64,000 nucleotides of DNA from an uncultured Poribacteria bacterium (GCA_951813545.1 OX638352.1:2108001-2172000); one strand, 5' to 3'; shown: positions 51,457-60,182, counted from the stretch's first letter. A program made the numbers and translations. The notes: generated by a model not told the origin, from the letters alone.

Positions 51457-52695
51457 CTATTCTTGGTATCTTCCTCCTAATGCTCCCTTCAAGACCTTCC
51501 GATAGAGACTTCCGCCTTTATAATAAAACGAGAAACCAGATTTTCCCATAAAATCGTTAAGGGGCAGGCTCATAAGTAATTCTAAGTCTTTTGAAATCAC
51601 TTGACAATCCACCGGTGATCCCTTATTCCATCCGCTAATGATCGCCCGTTCCAATGGTGAAATATCCTCAACACCTTTAGCATCACGATGCTGTCTGAGA
51701 TCACGGTTTAAAACCCAGACATTCACAAAATTAGCGTTCAGATACTTAATTGTTTTCTTATCGGAGAGGACAACTGCCCTCAGAGATTTTCCACTGCCTC
51801 AGCACGACTCATCCATAAAGACACCCTCCGCTGACACGACGTGTATAGGACGGTCAAGCGCGCTTGCTTTTTTTAATGCCGCATCTAAAGGCACCCATTC
51901 AATTTCTTGTGCCTTGTAAAACTGTCTTGCGAGCGCGAGTTGTGCTTCCTCCATAGGAAGTTCTGACGAGAAAGTGATCTCCTTGGTGCTATCTTCTCCA
52001 GCAGTCATTTCAATGCGACAGACACCATTACCGGTAACGGTATAGCCATCGGGATGTTTTCTATTAACATCGAAGTTCAATGTGCTTTCTGGGACATACA
52101 TCTGAAAATAAACTAATTCTCGCGAGTGTCTGTCAAGTATGAGACGTCCTGCGAATTGTGAAGGTGTAAAAAAGCCATCTTCCAAGATAAACTCGGCATG
52201 AATGCGGAACACAATTTCGGCGTAAGTATCATTGTATGCTCGAAGCAATGCCCACAACCCGTCTGTGTCCCCACCTATCTCGAAAGTTTTACCGATCTTG
52301 ATTTTTATAGTGCCAGGACTGATGTGCATTTTAAATTGTGGCTTCTCAGCAAGTTGCTTGAGTAATTGAAGTGCAGCTTCACGATCAATTTTCCATGCCT
52401 CGCCGACGGAGACGGCTTTTTTAGGGAGAAAACCCTGAAATACTGACCTTGGATGATCTCTATGTCGTTCTACCTCTCTCAGGTTTGCGAGGGATTTCCA
52501 TTTAAGGTGGAAGTCGCCAGTAGAAGATGTAATTGGCGCGATAGACACTTGGACCGGAATCTGTTCTGGACCTGCTAACGCAAGGCGGATCTTTTTGGTG
52601 CCACCCATATCAGAAGATATAGCACACCCAGAAAAGAACAGTGCCAAGCATAAACAGAGTGAAATACTTTTGTAAACAACCAGCTTCTTGTGCAT
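51457..52695 (-). CDS. Lipoprotein with thioredoxin-like domain and in-frame TGA, probable selenoprotein
   Basis: A single frame of 413 codons runs from ATG 52695 (AAGGAGA just upstream) to TAG 51457-51459 with one TGA at 51799-51801, codon 299. The N-terminus is a lipoprotein signal (CLCLALFFSGC). Residues 30-265 form a beta-rich domain of unknown type (VSIAPITSSTGDFHLKWKSL). Residues 270-412 look thioredoxin-like: KASALDRPIHVVSAEGVF, then MDESC-Sec-GSGKSLRAVVL and LNANFVNVWVLNRDLR, with coding sequence continuing smoothly across the TGA. A SECIS-like hairpin follows at the proper distance. Cys298 next to Sec299 would form the redox centre. An alternative is a plain nonsense mutation in a Cys- or Gly-type ancestor. 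SelA/B/C/D are not in this window. Confidence 0.8.
51766..51781 (-). promoter_or_regulatory. SECIS-like stem-loop downstream of the TGA codon
   Basis: In the mRNA, GAGGGC (51781-51776) and GUCCUC (51771-51766) form six pairs, including G-U, around the loop AGUU (51775-51772). The loop starts 23 nt after the UGA, inside the 16-37 nt range of bacterial SECIS elements, and has G within its first two bases. Flanking AUC and GAU can add three outer pairs with a small internal loop. Confidence 0.55.
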
Positions 52696-52699
52696 TTTT

Positions 52700-52900
52700 G
52701 TCTCCTTTACAATTTATCTGCTGACATACTCCCAAGCCTAAAGGAGACCTGAGGTTCTTTTGTTCCTTTTAGGAACATTCCTCGTGTTTAAGACGAGGCA
52801 ACAGGGACTTGCAAACGAAAGCCCAAGGGCGGTGTCATGCGGGCAAGACCCATTTCCGCCACTACGGGGACACCGAAGTGTCCGAGATACTTTTCTCTGA
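52700..52900 (-). ncRNA. Candidate guide RNA (omega/reRNA) of the TnpB element
   Basis: In IS605-type elements the guide RNA comes from the 3' part of tnpB and the right end. Here that region holds the hairpin at 52762-52776 and the CTCCTTTAGGCTTGGGAG end motif. The guide would be the bases just beyond the right end, in the leader of the selenoprotein gene. Boundaries are estimates; no sequence feature fixes them. Confidence 0.3.
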
Positions 52901-54029
52901 TATTGATAGCACCTACACCGTCGCGGTGATATTTGAAACCACATTTGCAGGTATAGTTGCGATTGTTAGGTTTCTTTGGGTTGCGACATTTCGGGCAAGT
53001 TTGAGAGGTATAGGATTCGTCAATGACTTTAACTTTGATACCTAACGCTTTGGCTTTATAGGTTATCAACTCGGCAATCTTGGCGAAAGCCCATTGGTGG
53101 AGTTTCTGGTTCGTCTTTTTACCGTAGTCTATGGGGTTTCGGATACCTGTAAGGTCTCCAAGCACAATTGTGCCAATACCTTTCGCTTGGCAGTATTTGA
53201 CGAACTTAGTTGTCTGTTTGTGGAGTGCGTCTTTGATTTGGTTATCAATCTTTCTAATACGCTCCCACTTACGACGGGTGAGTCGCCACCAGCGTTTGGA
53301 ATGGCGTTTGCACTGACTTATCGCCTGACTGAACTCGGCAAACACTTTGTTTCTATAGCGGTATAGTGAGCGGATATACCGTCCATTGTAGATACGCGTG
53401 TCTTGCCCATCGTGAGAGACAATCGGGTGTATTTCGCCAATATCAACGCCTATGACTTCTTTACCTATTTCGTTTGTTTCGGTGTGATACAAATACGAGA
53501 AATGGAGTGTCCATTGACCGTAGTTATAGCACAACTCAATCGTTGCGATGTGTGCCGCTTTCGACATATCAAAGTTACTTGGCAAAGGTATCTCTATTTT
53601 CGGTTGACCTGATGCCATAGAGAGTTCAACGCGTTTAGGAAAAAGACGGTTTCCATCTACAAATCGGATAGCAGACTTTTTCCAACGGGTCGTCATATAT
53701 CTCTTTGGTTTGTTCGGAGGTTTCGGTTTCTCAATACCACCGCTCTTTTTCAACGCGGCGTAGGATTTCCAAGACTTGAAGTAACGCTCCCGAACCGCTT
53801 GCCGACTTTGGGAATGCAAGAGTGGATGAGAGAGTTTCCGGTCTATCCAACCTTCGCAGTCTTTACCGAAATAGAAGTCTCTGTGAGCATGAGGATAGCC
53901 ACGCTGCCACTGGTACATATCCATTTGATAGCAACAGGCATTCCAAAGAGCAGCAGACGCAGCATGGGCTTCAGAGAATATCGGTTGTGCTTCTATTTTC
54001 ACGGTTTGGGTGCGGTAGAAACTTGGCAT
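52788..54029 (-). CDS. tnpB: TnpB-type RNA-guided nuclease (IS605 OrfB)
   Basis: This 413-residue protein is TnpB by its split RuvC fold: RuvC-I GVDIGEIHPIVSHDG, RuvC-III FKYHRDGVGAINIREKYLGH and the zinc finger CPKCRNPKKPN...CKCG. At the usual RuvC-II place the sequence reads TIVLGDLTGIRN, with Gly where most TnpB have the catalytic Glu, while VIDESYTSQTCPKC carries a Glu where canonical TnpB have Pro. Such a moved Glu is described for Fanzor-like relatives. AAGGTG precedes the ATG, which follows the tnpA stop directly. It would cut DNA guided by RNA from the element's right end. Confidence 0.9.
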   Translation of the reverse strand: MPSFYRTQTVKIEAQPIFSEAHAASAALWNACCYQMDMYQWQRGYPHAHRDFYFGKDCEGWIDRKLSHPLLHSQSRQAVRERYFKSWKSYAALKKSGGIEKPKPPNKPKRYMTTRWKKSAIRFVDGNRLFPKRVELSMASGQPKIEIPLPSNFDMSKAAHIATIELCYNYGQWTLHFSYLYHTETNEIGKEVIGVDIGEIHPIVSHDGQDTRIYNGRYIRSLYRYRNKVFAEFSQAISQCKRHSKRWWRLTRRKWERIRKIDNQIKDALHKQTTKFVKYCQAKGIGTIVLGDLTGIRNPIDYGKKTNQKLHQWAFAKIAELITYKAKALGIKVKVIDESYTSQTCPKCRNPKKPNNRNYTCKCGFKYHRDGVGAINIREKYLGHFGVPVVAEMGLARMTPPLGFRLQVPVASS

Positions 54030-54443
54030 TTATACACCTTTTTGGGCCTCAATATACTGTTTCAAAACTTCAAGTGTCACTGTCCCAACACTCGCAACAA
54101 ACTTCGAACGGGTCCATAGACATGGCAAGCGTCGCGTAAGTGTTGGAAACTCATTACGGAGGGTCTTTGCCGTATAGCCTTTGATTTTACCTATCACGCT
54201 CGTAACAGATACTTCAGGCGGAATACTGGCAAGCAAATGGATATGGTCAGGCATACTTTCAACTTCACGGACAATGTAGCGATACGCGTCTTGTTGTTGA
54301 AAAATTAACGCCTTTAATCTCTCTTGGATTTCAGGAGACAGAACAGAACGCCGATATTTGGTACACCAAATGATATGGTATTCACAAGCATATACTGTCG
54401 TGCCTGTTGAAATATATTTGTGGTCATCGTTAGCAATTTTCAT
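54030..54443 (-). CDS. tnpA: IS200-type Y1 (HUH) transposase
   Basis: ATG 54443 (MKIANDDHKYISTGTTVYAC) is the likely start; the frame runs a further 12 codons. The HUH motif is in MPDHIHLLASI and the catalytic Tyr in LEVLKQYIEAQ; EYHIIWCTKYRRSVLSPEI is the family entry. It makes single-strand cuts at the element ends. It abuts tnpB (stop at 54030-54032 next to the tnpB ATG). The protein appears complete. Confidence 0.92.
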   Translation of the reverse strand: MKIANDDHKYISTGTTVYACEYHIIWCTKYRRSVLSPEIQERLKALIFQQQDAYRYIVREVESMPDHIHLLASIPPEVSVTSVIGKIKGYTAKTLRNEFPTLTRRLPCLWTRSKFVASVGTVTLEVLKQYIEAQKGV

Positions 54444-54728
54444 ACTATTAGTTATACCACAAAGATTAGGTAGTGTCAAGTCAATTCGTAAAAACTGTTA
54501 GTTTTATGATATTTCAATCGCTTAGCCGCTACTACATCCCAAACCTAAAGGAGTGGGGTTTGTAGCGGAAGATTAGATAAAGAAGTTGTATGGAAACCGA
54601 GTCAGAGAAAATGCAAAAGAGATTTTGATTTACTCCTAAATCATAGCAGATGTACTGCCTACGGTTTTTTAGACCACTCCCTAAAGGAAGATTGTGATAT
54701 AATACAATCTCATTGAAAGGAGTATCCA

Positions 54729-55013
54729 ATGGCGAAACGCAGAAAATTCACCCCTGAGTTTAAGGCTGAACTTGTTTTTGAAGTCCTTAGCGGTGACAGT
54801 TCCCAAGCAGAAGTGTGTCGACGACATAATCTCAACGAAAATCAACTCTCACAGTGGAAGCACCAGCTGCTTGAAAATGCGCCCTCCCTGTTTGCGTCTA
54901 CGGATAAGCAGTCGAGCGATGCCGAGAAGCGTATCGCTCACCTTGAGCAGCTCGTTGGGAGAATGGCAGTTGCGTTAGACATCGAAAAAAAACTATTGAC
55001 GGAGTTGGACTAA
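54729..55013 (+). CDS. IS3-family transposase OrfA
   Basis: The 94-residue protein has the helix-turn-helix of IS3 OrfA (FTPEFKAELVFEVLSGDSSQ, LNENQLSQWKHQLLENAP) and a leucine-zipper-like end (AEKRIAHLEQLVGRMAVALD). AAAGGAG precedes the ATG. It binds the element ends. An A-run at 54985-54992 near its 3' end provides a slippery site for a -1 frameshift into OrfB. Confidence 0.93.
   Translation: MAKRRKFTPEFKAELVFEVLSGDSSQAEVCRRHNLNENQLSQWKHQLLENAPSLFASTDKQSSDAEKRIAHLEQLVGRMAVALDIEKKLLTELD
54985..54992 (+). promoter_or_regulatory. Probable programmed -1 frameshift site
   Basis: Eight consecutive A residues lie at the 3' end of orfA. Slipping back one base leads into an open frame (TIDGVGLTLSEKRCF...) that joins OrfB with no stop codon, as in other IS3 elements. 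Confidence 0.7.
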
Positions 55014-55045
55014 CGTTATCTGAAAAGCGATGCTTCATTTCGGCA

Positions 55046-55849
55046 TTGCATAAGGAGCATTCCGTGCGAGATATTTGTGGAATCCTCGGTGTCAACCGGA
55101 GCAGTTTCTATTATCAACCCAAAGAAGATCCGTCCGAAGCGGTCTTGCGTGCTGAAATAGAGAAACTTGCCGGTGAGCATCCAAGATACGGGTATAGGCG
55201 TATCACGCAGTTGCTACAGCGTCAGGGATACACCGTTGGGACCCGACGCGTCGCTCGGTTGATGAAAGCTAATAATCTCTTGGTTGCTGTCAAGCGTGCG
55301 TGTCAAACAACAAAATCGCTTCAGGGGGATAAGCCCTGGAGCAACCGTCTCGAAAACCTTGAAGTCTCTCGTCACGATCAGGTCTGGGTGGCTGATATTA
55401 CCTATATTCGTCTCAAGGGACGCTTCATTTATCTCTGCTTGCTCATGGATGTTTTCACCCGGCTGATCAGAGCTTGGCATATCAGCCAGCACTTGAACCA
55501 CTCTCTGACGCTCAAACCGCTCAAAGAAGCATTCTGCCACAGCGTCCCGGAGATTCATCATTCTGATCAAGGCGTGCAGTATCTTTCAAAGGCCTATGTT
55601 ACCACGCTCGAAGAACATGGCGTTGAGATTTCCGTCGCCCGTCGCGGACGACCTTGGGAGAACGGATATGCTGAAACACTCATCCGCACCCTCAAAGAGG
55701 AAGAAGTTCACATCAATGACTATCAAAGCATCACCGACGCGAGAGATCGCATCGGACATTTTATTACAAACGTCTATAATCAGAAACGCCCACATGCGGC
55801 GTTAGGGTATTTGACGCCTATCGAATTTCAACGACAAACCTTATCTTAA
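55046..55849 (+). CDS. IS3-family transposase OrfB (DDE integrase domain)
   Basis: The DDE triad is visible: VADITYIRLKGRFIYLCLLM (Asp), IHHSDQGVQYLS (Asp) and GRPWENGYAETLIRTLKEEE (Glu); HPRYGYRRITQLLQRQGY is the HTH_21-type region before the catalytic core. The frame is open upstream of the ATG to the slippery site, so the main product is probably an OrfAB fusion. The protein reaches its normal end (YLTPIEFQRQ) and appears intact. Confidence 0.93.
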   Translation: MHKEHSVRDICGILGVNRSSFYYQPKEDPSEAVLRAEIEKLAGEHPRYGYRRITQLLQRQGYTVGTRRVARLMKANNLLVAVKRACQTTKSLQGDKPWSNRLENLEVSRHDQVWVADITYIRLKGRFIYLCLLMDVFTRLIRAWHISQHLNHSLTLKPLKEAFCHSVPEIHHSDQGVQYLSKAYVTTLEEHGVEISVARRGRPWENGYAETLIRTLKEEEVHINDYQSITDARDRIGHFITNVYNQKRPHAALGYLTPIEFQRQTLS

Positions 55850-55874
55850 CTTTGCGAAATCGTGGTCTAAATAA

Positions 55875-56292
55875 GCGTATGCACTTCAAGAACCTCGGTC
55901 CCACGGCAAGTATTTATGAGATAGTGTATAAAAAATCAGAATCTTAACGAAAAGATTGGTGATTTTGTCTATTAGAGACACTTGAGGTGAAAAAGGATAG
56001 TGGAAACTATACGAGGTAGAGAAATAGGCATATTTTGCTGTTAGCAGTCTACATTTCAACAATGTTGGTGTATCCGTCGTTGTCCCTATCTTTTGAAGCA
56101 TTGAAAGCGTCACGCGGATCAAACCCGTACCTCTCTTCCCATTCGTCCGGCATACCGTCACCATCAACTGGTAGATAGGAGTGAATTTTTTTCCCTTGTT
56201 AAAAAAGATTAAATGGATTAAAATTAATTTAATATGAAAACCAAGCAATACCAACCACTTTGATTTCATACAAGCAAAATAAGGACGGCAAA
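55875..56292. other. Gap between IS3 element and Uma2 gene
   Basis: These 418 bp hold the calcium-binding-protein remnant at 56049-56172 on the minus strand and an AT-rich stretch before the Uma2 ribosome site (AAGGACGG at 56281-56288). No other gene is visible. Confidence 0.4.
56049..56172 (-). pseudogene. Remnant of a secreted protein with calcium-binding (thrombospondin type 3-like) repeats
   Basis: A start-less frame encodes VDGDGMPDEWEERYGFDP, then KDRDNDGYTNIVEM and a stop. DGDGMPDEWE...DNDGYTN is the classic Asp-rich calcium-binding end found in large secreted proteins. Upstream the frame is closed in an A-run. Only about 40 residues survive, so this is the tail of a lost gene, possibly cut by the nearby IS. 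Confidence 0.6.
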
Positions 56293-56883
56293 ATGGCAGA
56301 AACACAACAGAATCAATCAAAATCAAAATTGCCATCTACCCAACCCACGCTCTTAACAGCTGAGGATCTGTGGAAACAACCTGATGATGGGTATCGGTAT
56401 GAATTGGTGAAAGGGGTAATACATAGAATGCCACCAGCTGGGTTTGAGCACGGGATCCGATCGGCTAAAATTGGAAGATATCTTGACGCGCATGTTGAAA
56501 GGCATAAATTAGGCTATGTCTGTGGTGCCGAAACAGGATTTAAGATTGCCCAAAATCCAGATACTGTGCGTGCCCCAGATGCTGCGTTTGTTCGTCAAGC
56601 CACAATTGATGAACGGGGTATTTCAAAGGGATATTGGGAAGGCGCGCCCGATCTTGCGGTTGAAGTCATCTCTCCAGGCGATACTTACACTGAAGTCGCA
56701 GAAAAGGTGGATGAATGGTTAAATGCGGGGTGTGCGATGGTGTGGGTTATTAATCCGCGCAGAGAAACCGTAGAAGTGTACCGGTCTCCTGAAGATATTA
56801 CCGTTTTGCGTGGAGATGACATCCTTGAGGGTGGCGATGTGATTGAAGGGTTTCAGTGTTACGTCCGGGATCTATTCGTTTAA
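56293..56883 (+). CDS. Uma2 family (DUF820) endonuclease-like protein
   Basis: I chose ATG 56293 (MAETQQNQSKSK) with AAGGACGG upstream; 11 further codons exist. The family marks are DDGYRYELVKGVIHRMPPAG, VRAPDAAFVRQ and PDLAVEVISPGDTY, the PD-(D/E)XK core in which PDLAVEV carries the Asp and Glu. AEKVDEWLNAGCAMVWVINP is the usual Uma2 helix-strand. Members are abundant in some cyanobacteria and other phyla; their role is unsettled. The protein is full length. It is next to no obvious partner. Confidence 0.92.
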   Translation: MAETQQNQSKSKLPSTQPTLLTAEDLWKQPDDGYRYELVKGVIHRMPPAGFEHGIRSAKIGRYLDAHVERHKLGYVCGAETGFKIAQNPDTVRAPDAAFVRQATIDERGISKGYWEGAPDLAVEVISPGDTYTEVAEKVDEWLNAGCAMVWVINPRRETVEVYRSPEDITVLRGDDILEGGDVIEGFQCYVRDLFV

Positions 56884-57020
56884 AGGTCATCCGTTATCAG
56901 TAGTCGGTTAAGAGACGCTGTAACTGTACTGCCACCGCAAATTAGTGCCACTGTCTAAACCAAGATTGTGGTGTTTGACGCACTTTAACACCTTTCCGCA
57001 GGATGTAGATCTCAGCGTTT

Positions 57021-57602
57021 TCACTCAATATGCAGATATTGGTTTTCTTTTACTAAGTCCACAACATGATTTGCAAAATCTTCACGCCCCATCAAGTCAG
57101 AAATTTTAACGGCTATTTGGTTAGCCCGTCTTTCATGATCAATACTGTTGACAAATTCCAAAATATCTGTGCGAGCTTCTTCTGCTGCAATATCAAGTGC
57201 TTTGTCAGCACTAAACGCTTTTATCATTTCTAACAAATCGGAATCCGATTTGTCCACAAGCTCAGTATCATGCTCATCCATAAAGCGCACTGCGACACGC
57301 CACGCAAGTGGTGACAGGGCTGCTTCTATTTTCTCCTTACGGATTCTCTCTTTTCTTTCTTTCCAAAGTCTTTCCGCCATCATAATCCCGGACATTACAA
57401 ATCCTCCCGTTTCTATGAAAAGTGTTGATAATAGTAGAAAGAGCGGAATTAAAGCACTTACGCTGAGCAAAGTGGATTGTAACGATTTCTTTTCGTCTAT
57501 CCATAGCCAATATGGAACAATCATTACTGCCGCAATCCATATTGCTACAGGGAGCCACTTCTTTATGATTTCTCTCGCGTTCCTACTATCTTCTTTAGTC
57601 AT
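57021..57602 (-). CDS. Hypothetical two-helix membrane protein
   Basis: I do not recognise a family. Two hydrophobic helices (LPVAIWIAAVMIVPYWLWI about residues 17-35; STLLSVSALIPLFLLLSTLF about 43-62) precede a cytoplasmic-type helical domain (AERLWKERKERIRKEKIEAA, then acidic DELVDKSDSDLLEMIK-like helices). The charged coiled region after the helices suggests signalling or oligomerisation. The start codon is ambiguous, with a weak ribosome site. It is isolated between Uma2 (opposite strand) and the sigma-54 activator. Confidence 0.6.
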   Translation of the reverse strand: MTKEDSRNAREIIKKWLPVAIWIAAVMIVPYWLWIDEKKSLQSTLLSVSALIPLFLLLSTLFIETGGFVMSGIMMAERLWKERKERIRKEKIEAALSPLAWRVAVRFMDEHDTELVDKSDSDLLEMIKAFSADKALDIAAEEARTDILEFVNSIDHERRANQIAVKISDLMGREDFANHVVDLVKENQYLHIE

Positions 57603-57849
57603 TTACTTAGGTGTTCATTTTTAACGGTTACAACTCAGTGGTGCATCCCACCAGCGTTTTCATTAGTATGTGTAGCGTCCAGAGCACATGCTCACCACCT
57701 CACACACAACAGGTTGGTGCGATAGAGTTACTAAAGGTACTTTAACATTTCTAATACGCTTTAGTCAACGGAAAAAGAAAGACCCACCTACATCCCTCCC
57801 CTGCAGTAGAGATTTTTGGTGGGAAGATTTGATAAGCGTCTTCGCAATG

Positions 57850-59283
57850 CTATTCCTGATTAAAACTATCATCCGAATCGTTATCGGTTTTCTGTCTATA
57901 AGCATCCAACTTTCGGTGCAGTGTTCGCACGCCGATGTCAAGAATTTTCGCCGCCTCTGTTTTATTGCCGCCTGCCTCTGCAAGGGTTTTTTGGATAGCT
58001 GCTCGTTCAATTTCCGCCATCGTCATACCGACCCTACCGATGACCTCTTCCGCATCAAGCACTGGCAGATATTCCGCTTGTGAACCGCCCTGCTGTCCCA
58101 CGGGTGCAGCGATCGGCAAAGCTCCGTCCTGCGCCCGATTCTCAAGCACCTTGGCTATCGTTGATAGTACTTCCAATGCTTTTCTGAGGACACCCGCTGC
58201 ATCATCTGCCTCGCTAATTTGCATCCAACTGGTATCTTCATCTGGAATAAGGAACGGCATCGCCTCATCAGTAGTAGCCGTTGGTTCAAGTAAACGGATT
58301 GCAGAGAGGATAAGCCCCAGAATCGTCTTGTAAATGGCTATGTTTTCTGCCGCGATTGCACTACCGGGAGTATCCACGACTTGTAAGGCTTCCCCTGTTA
58401 CATCAAGAAGTTCAGTCTCGTTGTTAGGCGTGTTGACCACTCGTGTAGGTGCGAGCTGTGTGCCAGAGGCTTGCACAGGCAGCAAGGAAACCCGTTCAGG
58501 TTCAGGATCCATCGGGAAATCTTTAAGCTGCAGCTCCTCGGTAGTGGCTGAGATAATAGCGGTTTCTATGGCATTTTTAAGTTCACGAACGTTTCCGTAC
58601 CAGTCGGCGTTCTGGAGATAGTTGAGTGCCTCTGACGTTATACCGGTAATGGGTTTACCGTGTTCTGTGCTTAACTCGGAGATGAAAGCAGAAACGAAGA
58701 GAGGAATATCCTCGCGACGATCGCGTAGTGGTGGAATCTGGATGCGAAAGAGATTGAGGCGATAATAGAGATCTTGTCTAAACTTTTTTTCTTTCACCGA
58801 TGTCGCAAGATCTGCATTTGTAGCGGCGATAATTCGGACATCAACTTTAATATTTCTTTCGCCACCGAGCCGTGTGAATTCTTGTGTCTCAAGGACACGC
58901 AGAAATTTCACCTGCACTTCGGGCGACATTTCACCCACCTCATCTAAAAAGAGCGTGCCACGATCTGCCTGTTCAAACACGCCGCGCCGTTGAGTTGTTG
59001 CCCCGGTAAAAGATCCTTTTTCATGCCCGAAGAGTTCACTTTGCAGGAGGTCCTGATAGAACGCGCCGCAGTTGACCGCTTTGAAGGGTCTAACTTTACG
59101 AGGACTACTTTCGTGGATCGCCTGCGCGATGACATCCTTACCAACGCCTGTTTCGCCTGTGATGAGGACAGTCGCTTTTGTTGGTGCGACTTGTGCCACT
59201 TGACGCAAAACCGCCTGCATCGGTTCGGATTCACCGATAATGCGTCGTGAACTATCGCTGATAACGGGTTTTGGAAGATTCAT
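57850..59283 (-). CDS. Sigma-54-dependent transcriptional regulator
   Basis: The AAA+ domain is complete: GETGVGKDVIAQAIHESSP (Walker A), LFGHEKGSFTGATTQRRG (the GAFTGA loop as GSFTGA), GTLFLDEVGEMSPEVQVKFL (Walker B) and LYYRLNLFRIQIPPLRDRRE (arginine fingers). There is no receiver or other sensor at the N-terminus, only about 13 residues. A 180-residue linker, rich in acidic and hydrophobic stretches, separates it from a Fis-type HTH (TLAEAGGNKTEAAKILDIGV). It should open sigma-54 promoters constitutively or by partner control. GSFTGA is seen in some active members. Confidence 0.92.
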   Translation of the reverse strand: MNLPKPVISDSSRRIIGESEPMQAVLRQVAQVAPTKATVLITGETGVGKDVIAQAIHESSPRKVRPFKAVNCGAFYQDLLQSELFGHEKGSFTGATTQRRGVFEQADRGTLFLDEVGEMSPEVQVKFLRVLETQEFTRLGGERNIKVDVRIIAATNADLATSVKEKKFRQDLYYRLNLFRIQIPPLRDRREDIPLFVSAFISELSTEHGKPITGITSEALNYLQNADWYGNVRELKNAIETAIISATTEELQLKDFPMDPEPERVSLLPVQASGTQLAPTRVVNTPNNETELLDVTGEALQVVDTPGSAIAAENIAIYKTILGLILSAIRLLEPTATTDEAMPFLIPDEDTSWMQISEADDAAGVLRKALEVLSTIAKVLENRAQDGALPIAAPVGQQGGSQAEYLPVLDAEEVIGRVGMTMAEIERAAIQKTLAEAGGNKTEAAKILDIGVRTLHRKLDAYRQKTDNDSDDSFNQE

Positions 59284-59321
59284 CTTTTTTCATCCATTAT
59301 CCTCACGGAACGAAGTCTCTA

Positions 59322-60065
59322 CTATTGACCGTGGGCAATTTCAAGGAGTCGCTGAGGGTGCTGCTTGACCTGTTCAAATAGATGGAAACCATCACGACAT
59401 GCGGCTTCACACAATCTTCTCAACACAACCCCTTTTAAAGCCCAATTTGTGGTGCGAAGGCTTTTCTGTAGGGCACTTCCAGTTTCAACAACGTGGAGAT
59501 TCGGTAAGTCTTCATTGACCACATGCTTGTGACTCTTCGCAAGCAAAAAAATTAGCGTTGTCGCCCGTTCCACCTCAAAAACGCGTTGCAGCGATAGAAT
59601 ATCGTCCTGCCTCAATAACGAAAAAACGAGGTCGTAACGTTCGATTAAATCTACCGTTCGTTTAGGGACACCACTCTTACTAAACTCCAAAACCTCCAGA
59701 TCGTGGAGGGGCGCAGTATCAAAAGGAACAATAATATCGTTCTCGCTAACAGGGTCGTCCTTTCCATCAACGCGACAAAAATACCACGGAAAATACAGAT
59801 CAAGTGTTGTTTCACCATACTGGGCGTGTTCCCGAATCTGCTTCAAGCCCGCCCGCAATTGCGTGTTCAAGGGTCCTGTAAACATCTCTCCAGCAGGGGC
59901 ACTGTAATCCGTGCTTTCATGATACCAACCCTCTGCATTGTAGCCACACAATTCTTTTATCCGCCGACCCAAGTGTTTGGGTGAATCGCAATCTTCACCG
60001 CGAAGGAAATTATCGGGCTTATATTTTTGCCCCGTTGTGTAAGGACTTAAGACTAATATTTTCAT
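59322..60065 (-). CDS. Hypothetical protein, possibly DUF6884-like
   Basis: I do not recognise it with certainty. The sequence starts MKILVLSPYTTGQKYKP and has YSAPAGEMFTGPLNTQLRAG and LIERYDLVFSLL, which recalls the DUF6884/YaaA-like group by its beta-strand start and the APAGEMFTG stretch. No catalytic residues can be pointed out. The protein is 247 residues with no signal peptide. It is upstream of the sigma-54 regulator by 38 bp and downstream of secF, so it may be co-transcribed with either. Confidence 0.5.
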   Translation of the reverse strand: MKILVLSPYTTGQKYKPDNFLRGEDCDSPKHLGRRIKELCGYNAEGWYHESTDYSAPAGEMFTGPLNTQLRAGLKQIREHAQYGETTLDLYFPWYFCRVDGKDDPVSENDIIVPFDTAPLHDLEVLEFSKSGVPKRTVDLIERYDLVFSLLRQDDILSLQRVFEVERATTLIFLLAKSHKHVVNEDLPNLHVVETGSALQKSLRTTNWALKGVVLRRLCEAACRDGFHLFEQVKQHPQRLLEIAHGQ

Positions 60066-60077
60066 CTGAATGGGTTC

Positions 60078-60173
60078 TTATCTGTCGGCTTTCGGTAAAT
60101 CTTATGTAGCAGTAACAACGTTTGCAACTCCCACACCGCCTACCGACTGCCGATAGCTGACAACTGAAAGCCA
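60078..60173. repeat. Heptamer-built inverted-repeat element between secF and the hypothetical gene
   Basis: The left end ATCTGTCGGCTTTCGGT and the right end CGATAGCTGACAACTGAAAG form an imperfect inverted repeat of about 95 bp, ending near the secF stop. Confidence 0.55.
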
Positions 60174-60182
60174 ATAAAGCCA

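Larger units (their letters stand above)
52712..54568. mobile_element. IS200/IS605-type insertion sequence
   Basis: The element contains tnpA and tnpB on the minus strand. The left end (near 54568) and right end (near 52712-52745) share the motif CTCCTTTAGG[T/C]TTGGGA on the minus strand. A left-end hairpin with closing stem CCGCTAC/GTAGCGG spans 54526-54568, and a right-end hairpin GTTCCT-AAA-AGGAAC spans 52762-52776. Such elements move as single strands and leave no inverted termini. Exact cleavage sites are not determined. Confidence 0.75.
54665..55874. mobile_element. IS3-family insertion sequence
   Basis: Two overlapping-frame genes (orfA, orfB) lie between inverted ends that share TTTAGACCAC (54668-54677) and GTGGTCTAAA (55862-55871). 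A TATAAT-like box at 54698-54703 may drive it. The outermost bases and target duplication are not certain. It abuts the IS605-type element within 100 bp, so two unrelated elements stacked at one place. Confidence 0.8.

Noticed and set aside
51457..51726. Separate 89-residue gene starting at a GTG
   Set aside because: It is the continuation of the upstream lipoprotein in the same frame after an in-frame TGA; there is no ribosome site at the GTG.
55886..56335. 149-residue minus-strand ORF
   Set aside because: It reads the calcium-binding remnant out of frame through an A-run, has no ribosome site and crosses the Uma2 start.
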